A DNA stretch of 64,000 nt. Origin: JAEXOD01 sp963663265. GTDB lineage: Bacteria; Bacteroidota; Ignavibacteria; Ignavibacteriales; Melioribacteraceae. The notes under the pieces were generated by a model. The model saw nothing but the letters and a program-made list of their open reading frames with translations, did not search any database and was not told the DNA's origin. The position numbers and the translations under genes were made by a program. The stretch spans positions 496,001-560,000 of the forward strand of contig CAXXXM010000001.1 of NCBI GenBank assembly GCA_963663265.2. The letters run 5' to 3'. This document shows positions 8,137 through 15,970 of the stretch, piece after piece. Numbering within the stretch: position 1 is the stretch's first letter; each line of letters begins with the position of its first letter.

Positions 8137-9603
8137 TTACATAAATAAATAAGCAGCAAACAGCAAACCAATAATTGCCGTTATCCAAGTGTAGGGTAAA
8201 GTATTCCACAATACTTTTTGTACGTCAACTCGCATTTCATTTGCAAGCCAAACATTATGTGTGTTGGTTGGGTCGCTAATTCCTTGAATCTGTCCAACAG
8301 AAAGTAATAGACCCATTACAGCGGCGGGATTTAATCCTGAAGCTAAAAATACAGCAGCTATTCCATAACCCATTCCCCAAACGTTAAGAGGACCACGGTA
8401 TAAAGCTAATGGAGCAGCAATACTAAAGATAATTACATAATTAAATCCATTATAAGGTACAATTATTTCTAATAGTGGTTTTAATAGTTTTAATACAGGC
8501 CATGTACCAGAAGTATAATCTTTAGGACCCATAATGGCAACTAAAAGCATTCCAATACCAAACATTAAAACAACAGCCGGCATAACTACACCACCACCTT
8601 CAAACATTGAACGTATAAATAAATTTAATCTATTCTTTTTATAAGTTGAAATAAATGCATAAATTAATCCCACAACAAATGCTGCAATAAAATCAAAGTT
8701 AAACACTAAAATTAAAAATAGGGGGATAATTGGTATAAAATAAGTTGTCCAATGTACATCTTTGCTCTCCTCGTTTTTACCAAGCATTGCTCGTATAAAA
8801 GCTATAAACGATAACAAAATCATACCAAACATAGATAAATAATAAAAACCCGTAGATATCATACTTCCAATAGTGGAAATAGAATCTTTAATTGAATCAG
8901 GTATAATAAAAACATACAACCAACCAATAAAACCAATAATGATAACAGCAATTGTTGTACGAACTGAAATCTTTTTTAAATTTAAATCAACTCCATCTTT
9001 ATATAATTGAAAAGTTATATAAATGATAGCAGCAATAAAAGTAATTGAAAAAATAATAAGAGCAAAAGATAAAATTTGCTCAGTAGAAAGTTTCATAACG
9101 TCTTTATATACTGCCCAGTTTCCAACATTTAATGAACCACCAATACTCAATCCAAATAAAAATATTCCTACTGTGGTCATAGGTCCAATTCCAACAGAAG
9201 CCATAATGGGCAATACAATAGTTGCAACCATAATAATTGCACCTAACCCACCTAAAGTTGAAAATAAAAGGATAATAAGGCAAAGCATTAAAACTGCAAT
9301 TAGCCAAGGTTTATCACCGGATAACTCCGCTCCTTTTTTTATAAAACTTTCAGCAACTCCTGTTTTTTGTAATATTACACTTAACATACTTCCAAACATA
9401 GCAATAGTATAAGCAGTACTAAGTTTTAGTGTGCCTTCTCCAATTACATAAACCATTACGTCATTTAATTCAACACCGGCTAAAAGGGGAATGATAACCG
9501 CCATTAGAGGAAGAGCAATAATTGCAGGGATTTTTCTTAAAAACATTAAAAATGCAATCAATAAAAACGATAATACAACTAAAATAGTTTGAAATATTTC
9601 CAT
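8137..9603 (-). CDS. Ion-transporter-superfamily permease (citrate/gluconate type)
   Basis: A 488-residue integral membrane protein with about 12 hydrophobic helices in two halves, resembling the ion transporter superfamily that includes CitMHS, GntP and DcuC-type carriers. Hints are the repeated glycine/asparagine hairpins LFGLSIGGSLNVGNWAVY in the first half and GISDPTNTHNVW in the second, which look like the two inverted re-entrant substrate loops. It starts the minus-strand operon that continues 57 bases later with hyuA, so it most likely imports the substrate handled by the HyuA, FAD and NanE-like proteins. The ribosome site is weak. Transport class is fairly secure; the solute is not known. 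Confidence 0.75.
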   Translation of the reverse strand: MEIFQTILVVLSFLLIAFLMFLRKIPAIIALPLMAVIIPLLAGVELNDVMVYVIGEGTLKLSTAYTIAMFGSMLSVILQKTGVAESFIKKGAELSGDKPWLIAVLMLCLIILLFSTLGGLGAIIMVATIVLPIMASVGIGPMTTVGIFLFGLSIGGSLNVGNWAVYKDVMKLSTEQILSFALIIFSITFIAAIIYITFQLYKDGVDLNLKKISVRTTIAVIIIGFIGWLYVFIIPDSIKDSISTIGSMISTGFYYLSMFGMILLSFIAFIRAMLGKNEESKDVHWTTYFIPIIPLFLILVFNFDFIAAFVVGLIYAFISTYKKNRLNLFIRSMFEGGGVVMPAVVLMFGIGMLLVAIMGPKDYTSGTWPVLKLLKPLLEIIVPYNGFNYVIIFSIAAPLALYRGPLNVWGMGYGIAAVFLASGLNPAAVMGLLLSVGQIQGISDPTNTHNVWLANEMRVDVQKVLWNTLPYTWITAIIGLLFAAYLFM

Positions 9604-9696
9604 AAAAATTCGTAATTTATTACATAGTATCTAAAAATTCTTACAATTAAAATAATAAAGAATTACAATTAATTCTAAAACAATTTAAAATATTAA

Positions 9697-9704
9697 TATA
9701 TTTG
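9697..9704 (+). promoter_or_regulatory. Possible Bacteroidota-type -7 element
   Basis: TATATTTG fits the TAnnTTTG -7 element of Bacteroidota promoters and lies 31 bases before the ATG of the SpmAB-like gene, in the spacer between divergent operons. No clear -33 element is seen, so this is tentative. Confidence 0.35.
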
Positions 9705-9735
9705 TATCTTAATTTCTGTAAAAAATGAGGTTCGC

Positions 9736-11373
9736 ATGTTAAATTATGTTTGGTTAGGATTACTTTTGTTAGGAATAGGTGTTGCGTTAAGTACCGATAT
9801 TGTTGAACAGAGCAATAATAAGTTTATGAATGGTCAAAAATTAGCAGTTACTGCTCAATTTAATGAACCATTCCAAAAAAATGTTGCTAAAAGTTATGAT
9901 GTTAAGATTTCTGTTGCAAGAAAAAGTTTCAACTCTTTTTATAATGTAGTAGAAAGTAATGAAATATCTCAAACAATTAAAGTAACTGTTGTTCCGGAAA
10001 AACGTAAGAATTTAGTCTTTTTACAAACTGATGATAAAACTCCGGCTATTTGGAAAGAAATGGCAAAAATAACCGGAAAAGAAGATGATATAACGGGCAC
10101 AATTAGCTTTTCTTCTTTTAGTGACTCTGTTACAGCAAAAGCAAATATTGTTTGGGAAGAGATTTCCTTTGCACGTATGAAAGAAGTAACCAGTAGTGCA
10201 TTAAATTATGCTGCAACTGCTGTAAATATTGCATTGGGTTTAATTGGTATAATGGCTTTGTGGCTTGGTGTGATGAAAATTGCAGAAGAAGCGGGATTAA
10301 TTAAAATTATTGCTCGTTTAGTAAGACCAATAACAAAGTTTTTATTCCCCGATGTTCCTACGGAACATCCTGCAATGGGAGCAATGATTATGAACATATC
10401 TGCCAATATGCTTGGATTAGGGAATGCGGCTACTCCTTTTGGTTTAAAAGCAATGGAAGAATTGAACAAATTAAATACTCAAAAGGATACTGCATCAAAT
10501 GCAATGTGTACCTTTTTAGCTATTAATACTGCCGGATTAACTTTAATTCCTGCTCAGGCTATTGCAGTAAGAGCCGCTGCCGGAAGTAGTGACCCTGCAA
10601 TTATTATTGGTACTACAATATTTGGAGCTTTTACTGCTTTTATTTTTGGTGTAACAAGTGCCAAAATTATGGAAAAGTTTTCAAGCGGTAAAGGTGAATT
10701 AGCTAATTGGTTCAAAACCAATGCTAAAGTATTTGCCGGTTTTTTTGCGGTATTAGCGGCTATTATTGTTTTAATGGTAACAGGTGCTTTAAGTGAAATT
10801 GGAAAACTTTTTAGCTTTATTAGTCTTGATACTTTTAAATCTGTTATTCAAGTTGTTTCTATTTTGGCAATTCCAGCAATTATTTTTTCATTTGTTACAT
10901 ATGGGGCATTCAAAAAAGTAAAAATTTATGAATCCTTTATTGAAGGTGCAAAAGAAGGTTTTAATGTTGCTATAAGAATTATTCCTTATTTAGTTGCTAT
11001 GCTTGTTGCTATTGGTATTTTTAGAGCCGGTGGAGCAATGGACTTTTTAACTTTTGTTTTACAGCCGGTAACAAGTTTAATTGGAATGCCTGCAGAAGCA
11101 TTACCAATGGCATTAATGCGTCCTCTTTCGGGAAGCGGTTCACTTGGTGTAATGGCTGAAATTATGAAAGTACATGGACCAGATTCGTTTATTGGAATTC
11201 TTGTTTCAACATTTTTTGGTAGTAGTGAAACCACTTTTTATGTAATTGCTGTTTATTTTGGTTCTATTAATATTAGAAAAACAAGACATGCTTTACCAGC
11301 CGGTTTATTTGCTGATTTGGGTGGCACGCTTGCAGCTATTTTTATTGTAAGATTATTATTTGGATCATTATGA
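9736..11373 (+). CDS. SpmA-SpmB fusion, nucleoside-recognition (Gate) domain membrane protein
   Basis: A 545-residue membrane protein that joins relatives of spore maturation proteins SpmA and SpmB in one chain. The SpmA half (about residues 150-340) shows MGAMIMNISANMLGLGNAATPFGLKAM split over residues 214-240, and the SpmB half (about 385-545) shows MALMRPLSGSGSLG and FFGSSETTFYVIAVYFGS. Between the first helix and the SpmA half is a soluble insertion (about residues 25-150) rich in charged and beta-forming residues, probably extracytoplasmic. In Bacillus the pair acts in spore core dehydration; non-sporulating bacteria also carry fused forms of unknown role. GAGG precedes the ATG. The stop overlaps the next gene's start in ATGA, so the two are coupled. 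Confidence 0.88.
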   Translation: MLNYVWLGLLLLGIGVALSTDIVEQSNNKFMNGQKLAVTAQFNEPFQKNVAKSYDVKISVARKSFNSFYNVVESNEISQTIKVTVVPEKRKNLVFLQTDDKTPAIWKEMAKITGKEDDITGTISFSSFSDSVTAKANIVWEEISFARMKEVTSSALNYAATAVNIALGLIGIMALWLGVMKIAEEAGLIKIIARLVRPITKFLFPDVPTEHPAMGAMIMNISANMLGLGNAATPFGLKAMEELNKLNTQKDTASNAMCTFLAINTAGLTLIPAQAIAVRAAAGSSDPAIIIGTTIFGAFTAFIFGVTSAKIMEKFSSGKGELANWFKTNAKVFAGFFAVLAAIIVLMVTGALSEIGKLFSFISLDTFKSVIQVVSILAIPAIIFSFVTYGAFKKVKIYESFIEGAKEGFNVAIRIIPYLVAMLVAIGIFRAGGAMDFLTFVLQPVTSLIGMPAEALPMALMRPLSGSGSLGVMAEIMKVHGPDSFIGILVSTFFGSSETTFYVIAVYFGSINIRKTRHALPAGLFADLGGTLAAIFIVRLLFGSL

Positions 11374-12323
11374 GAATTTTAATAACAAGAGAAATTCCGG
11401 AAATAGCCGTAAACTTATTAATTAAACACGGCTTTGAAGTGGATGTTAATGCAAAAGATAGAGGCTTAACTTCAGACGAATTGCTTAAATTAGGTGCCGA
11501 TTCTGATGGAATTATTGCTATGCTGAGTGATAAATTTACTGCTGAAGTGATTGACAAATTGCCGAAATGTAAAGTTATTGCAAATTATGCTGTTGGTTAC
11601 AATAATATTGATATTGCTTATGCAAAGAAGAAAAAAATTACTATAACCAATACTCCGGATGTATTAACTAATTCAACTGCTGAAATTGCTGTTTCTCTTG
11701 TTTTGGCTTGTTCAAGAAATATTATTCTTGGAGAAGAAATGGTTAGAAAAGGGAAATTTAAAGGTTGGGCTCCTAAAATGCTATTGGGTTATGAATTGAC
11801 CGGTAAAACTGTTGGTATTATTGGTGCCGGAAGAATTGGTTTTGAAACTGCAAAAAGATTAAAAGCTTTTGGTACTAATATTATCTATTATAGTAGAAGC
11901 AAAAAGAGAAACTTTGAAGAAGTTCTTGAAGCTAAAAAAGTTAATTTAGATACTTTAATGAAAAAATCTGATATAGTTTCTTTACATATTCCTCTTACAG
12001 AACAAACCCAAAACTTATTAAGTAAAGAAAAATTAGAATTACTTAAACCCTCTGCAATTGTTGTTAATACCGCACGCGGGGAAGTGATTGATGAACCTTA
12101 TTTAATTGAGATGTTAAAAAATAAGAGAATATTTGGAGCAGGATTTGATGTATATCAAAACGAACCTGATGTAAATAAGGAACTACTAAAATTAGAAAAC
12201 ACAGTTCTTTTACCACATTTAGGTAGTGGTACATTTGAAGCACGTTCTGCAATGGCAGAATTAACTGCAAATAATGTAATAAATGTTTTAACAGGCAAAA
12301 ATCCAATTACTCCTGTTAAATAA
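11370..12323 (+). CDS. NAD(P)-dependent D-2-hydroxyacid dehydrogenase (glyoxylate/hydroxypyruvate reductase type)
   Basis: A 317-residue cytosolic dehydrogenase of the D-isomer 2-hydroxyacid family, the size of GhrB/GyaR glyoxylate reductases. The nucleotide-binding motif is TVGIIGAGRIG (about residues 149-159). Catalytic residues are visible: Arg in NTARGEVID, Glu in YQNEPDV, and His in LLPHLGSGT. YAVGYNNID before the NAD domain is also typical. It lacks the C-terminal ACT domain of SerA. The start overlaps the SpmAB-like stop by four bases, so the genes are co-translated, though no functional link is obvious. Possible substrates include glyoxylate, hydroxypyruvate or phenylpyruvate. Confidence 0.92.
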   Translation: MRILITREIPEIAVNLLIKHGFEVDVNAKDRGLTSDELLKLGADSDGIIAMLSDKFTAEVIDKLPKCKVIANYAVGYNNIDIAYAKKKKITITNTPDVLTNSTAEIAVSLVLACSRNIILGEEMVRKGKFKGWAPKMLLGYELTGKTVGIIGAGRIGFETAKRLKAFGTNIIYYSRSKKRNFEEVLEAKKVNLDTLMKKSDIVSLHIPLTEQTQNLLSKEKLELLKPSAIVVNTARGEVIDEPYLIEMLKNKRIFGAGFDVYQNEPDVNKELLKLENTVLLPHLGSGTFEARSAMAELTANNVINVLTGKNPITPVK

Positions 12324-12343
12324 TTAACATATATTCTATTTTG

Positions 12344-12380
12344 AAATCCTGCTAATATTTAGTTATTAACAGGATTTTTT
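12344..12380 (+). terminator. Intrinsic terminator after the hydroxyacid dehydrogenase
   Basis: AAATCCTG (12344-12351) pairs with CAGGATTT (12370-12377), and the right arm runs into a T tract. It lies 21 bases after the stop codon. Confidence 0.75.
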
Positions 12381-12569
12381 ATTTTAAACTTTTAACCTTA
12401 TTTTATTCAAATAGAAGAATAAATTTGAATTCTAAAACATAAACACTTTTCACGTAGTATTGTAAGAAATTACATCTACAAGTGGAATAATTCACAATTC
12501 ATAATTTACAATTAAAAACGTAACTTTTTTTAATTTCGTAAGTCTAAAGAAGAAATAGGAGATTATGAT

Positions 12570-13412
12570 ATGAAAAAAATATTATTTGTTTTAGTATCAG
12601 CAATTTTATGTGTATCAATTTATGCAGATAATTTGAATAAAATTGTTGAGGAATCGTTTGATGTAAATAAATGGGAAAAATTATACTTGGATACCGATAA
12701 TGGTGATGTAATTATTAAATCCTGGGATAAAAATGTTGTTACTGTTAAAGTTTTAGGGAATAAAAAAGCCGAATCCAAAATGAATTTTGAATTGATAAAA
12801 AAAGAAAAAGAAGTATATGTGAGAGGTGAAAAAAAGGGGAGTAACTTCTTTAATTTCTTTAGTAATGTGCATGTACGTTATGAAATTATGGTACCTGACA
12901 AATATAATGTTGAAATTAAAACAGCAGGTGGTGATATTATAGTAGCGAATATTGAAGGGAAAATTTTATTAAAAACATCCGGTGGCGATATAGATTTAGA
13001 TCGTACAAAGGGTACAGTTGAAGCAACTACATCGGGAGGAGATGTAACAGCAGATTGTGATTATGGCGATCTAAATGTATCTACATCAGGTGGTGATATA
13101 AAACTAAAAACTCGTTCGGGAAAAATTAAAGCCCATACAAGCGGTGGAGATGTAACATTAAACTACATTGGTGAAAACATGGGTATTGAACTTGGAACAT
13201 CAGGCGGTGATATTGATGTTTATTTAGAAAATGGAATTAAAGCAAATGCGGAATTAAAAACATCCGGTGGCGATATAAAAATTGAGTTCCCAACTACAAG
13301 CATGGAAAAAATGACTTCAAGCAAATTTATTGGTAAATTGAATGGTGGTGGAAATTCTATTAGTTGTTATACCTCCGGTGGTGATATTTCTTTACGCGAA
13401 ATTGGGAAATAA
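12570..13412 (+). CDS. Exported DUF4097-like beta-repeat protein with TSGGD repeats
   Basis: A 280-residue protein with a signal peptide (MKKILFVLVSAILCVSIYA) and an AGGAG site eight bases before its ATG. From about residue 115 it repeats T(S/A)GGD(I/V) eight times, with spacings of roughly 18-27 residues, which predicts a right-handed beta-helix or similar stack in which each GGD makes a turn. This is the pattern of DUF4097/adhesin-like families common in Bacteroidota. The region before it (residues 25-110) also looks beta-rich. It is probably periplasmic or outer-surface; no lipobox or sorting domain is present. Function is unknown. It is monocistronic, ending at the shared terminator with glnA. 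Confidence 0.85.
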   Translation: MKKILFVLVSAILCVSIYADNLNKIVEESFDVNKWEKLYLDTDNGDVIIKSWDKNVVTVKVLGNKKAESKMNFELIKKEKEVYVRGEKKGSNFFNFFSNVHVRYEIMVPDKYNVEIKTAGGDIIVANIEGKILLKTSGGDIDLDRTKGTVEATTSGGDVTADCDYGDLNVSTSGGDIKLKTRSGKIKAHTSGGDVTLNYIGENMGIELGTSGGDIDVYLENGIKANAELKTSGGDIKIEFPTTSMEKMTSSKFIGKLNGGGNSISCYTSGGDISLREIGK

Positions 13413-13423
13413 ACCCTAAAAAC

Positions 13424-13457
13424 AAAAAACGTTGAGAAATATGTTCTCAACGTTTTC
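13424..13457. terminator. Bidirectional intrinsic terminator between convergent genes
   Basis: AACGTTGAGAA (13428-13438) and TTCTCAACGTT (13444-13454) form an 11-base perfect stem with a five-base loop, an A run on the left and T residues on the right. It serves the TSGGD protein on plus, and could serve glnA on minus. The stem core is shared with the enolase terminator at 19717-19751. Confidence 0.85.
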
Positions 13458-13518
13458 TACTCAAATTTTAACCTTTCTCAACTCAAAAAGAATGGTTTAA
13501 TAAACTTAAATTGTTTTG

Positions 13519-14901
13519 TTATAATGTAAAATACATTTTATACTCAAATGGGTGAGGCATCGTACCAATAGATTTTATCTCACCTTGTTTTGTTTTAACC
13601 CACTGGTTAATCAACTCATCTGTAAAGATATTACCTCTTCTCAAAAACTCATTATCAACTGCTAATGCGTCCAATGCTTCATTTAAATTACGTGGTAAAA
13701 ACTTAACACCATCTTTGTGCGATTCATCATCAATGTTCTTGTCATAAGGACCATATCCTTCTTTAATTGGGTCAATTTTGTTAACATAACCATCAATTCC
13801 GGCAAGTAACATTGCAGTTAAGCACAAATATGGATTTGCAGTAGCATCAGGTGGACGATATTCAAAACGAGTCTCTTCCGGATTCATAATATACTTAGGA
13901 ATACGAATAGCAGAAGCTCTATTTCCTTGACCATATACCATTGCAACAGGTGCTTCAAAACCCGGCACTAATCGTTTATAAGAGTTTGTGCTTGGATTTG
14001 TAAAAGCTGATAATGCTGGTCCGTGTTTTAATAAACCACCAATAAAATATCTTCCTAACTCATTAATGTTGCCATATTCACCTTTTTCATAGAAAGCATT
14101 TTTACCATCTTTTTGTAAAAACAGATGCAAGTGCATTCCATTACCAGGTTGATGATACATCGGTTTTGGCATAAAAGTAACATATAAACCTTTTGATTTT
14201 GCAAGGTTGAATAAAATATATTTTGCCATAACAATATTATCGGCAGCGTTTAATAAATCAAAAAATATTGTTTCAATTTCTTGTTGACCTCGTTCACCAC
14301 CTTCATGATGATGATATTTTACATCTATTCCAAGTTTTTTGAAATATTTACAAGCTTCATCACGAAAATCATCATACAAATCGAATGGATTTGCCGCGTG
14401 ATAAGCACGTTTGTAAAATTCTTCAGCATGCTCAACATTATAATAAGATGTTGATGTTCTGGTATCGTAATCAACATTTGAAAAGATATAAAACTCAAAT
14501 TCCGGTCCCCATAGTGATTTATCTACGCCGGTAATTTCAGTTAATAATTTTTCAGCTTGTTTTGCTAAATACCTTCCATCTTGCATAAAAGGGGACTGAT
14601 TCCCATCGGTTAACACTATGTGTGATTGAAAACTAAGTGTAGGAGTTTCTCTGAAAGGATCTACAACTGCGGTATCCAAATCAGGGATAAGTATCATATC
14701 ACTGTTTTCAACTTTACTAAAACCATAACTTGAGCCATCAAAGCCAACGCCATCGTTAATTAACTTTTTAATAATATCTTCTCTAACCGGAAGTGAGATA
14801 TGATGTAGTTTCCCAATTAAATCGATACATTTAAGGTCAATCATTTCGATATTGTTTACCTTAATTAACTCATTAATACTCTCAATACTGTGTTTTACCA
14901 T
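13519..14901 (-). CDS. glnA: Glutamine synthetase, type I (alpha-like)
   Basis: Makes glutamine from glutamate, ammonia and ATP; the family forms dodecamers in the cytoplasm. The 460-residue length and landmarks fit GSI: FDGSSYGFS near residue 54, WGPEFEFYIF, the ammonia/metal site segment HHHEGGERGQQEIE, GNGMHLHLFL, the ATP-binding NPSTNSYKRLVPGFEAP and FEYRPPDATANPYL. The region around the adenylylated tyrosine of GSI-beta (NLYDLPP type) reads PYDKNIDDES here, so adenylylation control by GlnE is unlikely; alpha-type enzymes are instead feedback-inhibited. It stands alone, facing away from the defence-like operon, with 456 bases between them. Confidence 0.96.
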   Translation of the reverse strand: MVKHSIESINELIKVNNIEMIDLKCIDLIGKLHHISLPVREDIIKKLINDGVGFDGSSYGFSKVENSDMILIPDLDTAVVDPFRETPTLSFQSHIVLTDGNQSPFMQDGRYLAKQAEKLLTEITGVDKSLWGPEFEFYIFSNVDYDTRTSTSYYNVEHAEEFYKRAYHAANPFDLYDDFRDEACKYFKKLGIDVKYHHHEGGERGQQEIETIFFDLLNAADNIVMAKYILFNLAKSKGLYVTFMPKPMYHQPGNGMHLHLFLQKDGKNAFYEKGEYGNINELGRYFIGGLLKHGPALSAFTNPSTNSYKRLVPGFEAPVAMVYGQGNRASAIRIPKYIMNPEETRFEYRPPDATANPYLCLTAMLLAGIDGYVNKIDPIKEGYGPYDKNIDDESHKDGVKFLPRNLNEALDALAVDNEFLRRGNIFTDELINQWVKTKQGEIKSIGTMPHPFEYKMYFTL

Positions 14902-15357
14902 TAATACCTCTTATATTTATATTAAAAGAGCTGTTTTAAAGTGAAAAAAATAATTAATTATCAGCAGAATTAAGTAATTATTATTTTAATATAACATATT
15001 ATAACTTTATCTACTATCACACAAATTAACAAATAAAGCTGAATTCAACAACAATTATTATTCAGTTTCAAATTTACATTTGAAGAGTTAATTTTTCATT
15101 TCTTAAAATGTAGGATATTATGAATTATACATTAATCCCAAATTAGTCGTTAGAAAAATCTCTAACGACTTCCATTAGAAAACACACCACTTAATTGATT
15201 ATAAATAAATAAGTTACTGATTTTTAAATTTGAAAATATTGAACTTTTTAAATTTTACTGACCAGTTTTTATGGTGGCACAAACAAACCTATAACGCTAT
15301 ATATTGGAACAAGTTAGCAAACTTGTATCTCTAATTATTCCTAATGACTATTATGGG
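14902..15357. other. Intergenic region with one hairpin
   Basis: This very AT-rich 456-base gap contains the glnA promoter region and the 3' end of the minus-strand operon at 15358. Apart from the hairpin at 15145-15170 I see no gene, RNA or binding site that I can support. Confidence 0.6.
15145..15170. terminator. Hairpin, possible terminator without a T tract
   Basis: AGTCGTTAGA and TCTAACGACT form ten-base perfect arms around a six-base loop. There is no clear T run on either side, so termination is uncertain; it lies 188 bases beyond the end of the minus-strand operon. Confidence 0.4.
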
Positions 15358-15945
15358 TTAATTATAGATGTTAAGTTTTTGTCGAAAATCATATTTGATT
15401 TTCTCAAGTAGATATTCATATTCATTTCTCAAATCACTGTTGTGCCTAATTAGAGAATCAATATCATCTTTATTAAAATTAAACCTTTGACAGTCCCTTA
15501 GTTCCATAATTCGACATTTCCCTACATAATAGCCCTCAAAAGATTTAAGAATTTCACAGATCCTTTTGTAGACTTCATCTGATAGAATTATTTTCCCGCG
15601 ATTTGCAAACATCTTCGCTGTTTGTAGAGCATCGGCATAAGATAATAAATTACTTATTGTGACATCCCTCCACAGTTGTTCCCCATATGAGAGAACATCC
15701 TGTAATTTATTCCAAACTTCCATGTGTAAAGTATATTGATCTTGATTGGACCGTAACAGTTTCTCGTTCTCAATTTTTAAATTATATTTTATCTTTTCCA
15801 ATTCTAAAGCGTTTTTAGCTTTTTCTTTCTCGACAATATGATTAATTATAATTTTCCCGATCCAAGTTGATACACCTGCAAAAATAATTCCCATTCCACC
15901 TATGGTAGTAATAAATTCCCAAAACCCTAAATAATAAAATTCCAT
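15358..15945 (-). CDS. Small membrane-anchored coiled-coil protein downstream of HerA
   Basis: A 195-residue protein I do not recognise. Residues about 8-33 form one transmembrane helix, followed by a charged coiled-coil-like stretch (EKEKAKNALELEKIKYNLKI, residues 39-58) and a mainly helical cytosolic part. AGGA precedes the ATG. It starts 25 bases after the HerA gene on the same strand, so it is likely a third member of the nuclease-HerA operon. A membrane anchor could recruit or regulate the complex, or the protein could be an effector that disturbs the membrane; both are inference. It may instead be an unrelated passenger, as known DUF4297-HerA systems are described with two genes. Confidence 0.75.
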   Translation of the reverse strand: MEFYYLGFWEFITTIGGMGIIFAGVSTWIGKIIINHIVEKEKAKNALELEKIKYNLKIENEKLLRSNQDQYTLHMEVWNKLQDVLSYGEQLWRDVTISNLLSYADALQTAKMFANRGKIILSDEVYKRICEILKSFEGYYVGKCRIMELRDCQRFNFNKDDIDSLIRHNSDLRNEYEYLLEKIKYDFRQKLNIYN

Positions 15946-15970
15946 GATTAATTTCCTATTGTATTAATAT

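Noticed and set aside
13519..14901. GSI-beta glutamine synthetase under adenylylation control
   Set aside because: The tyrosine segment required for adenylylation is not present at the expected place.
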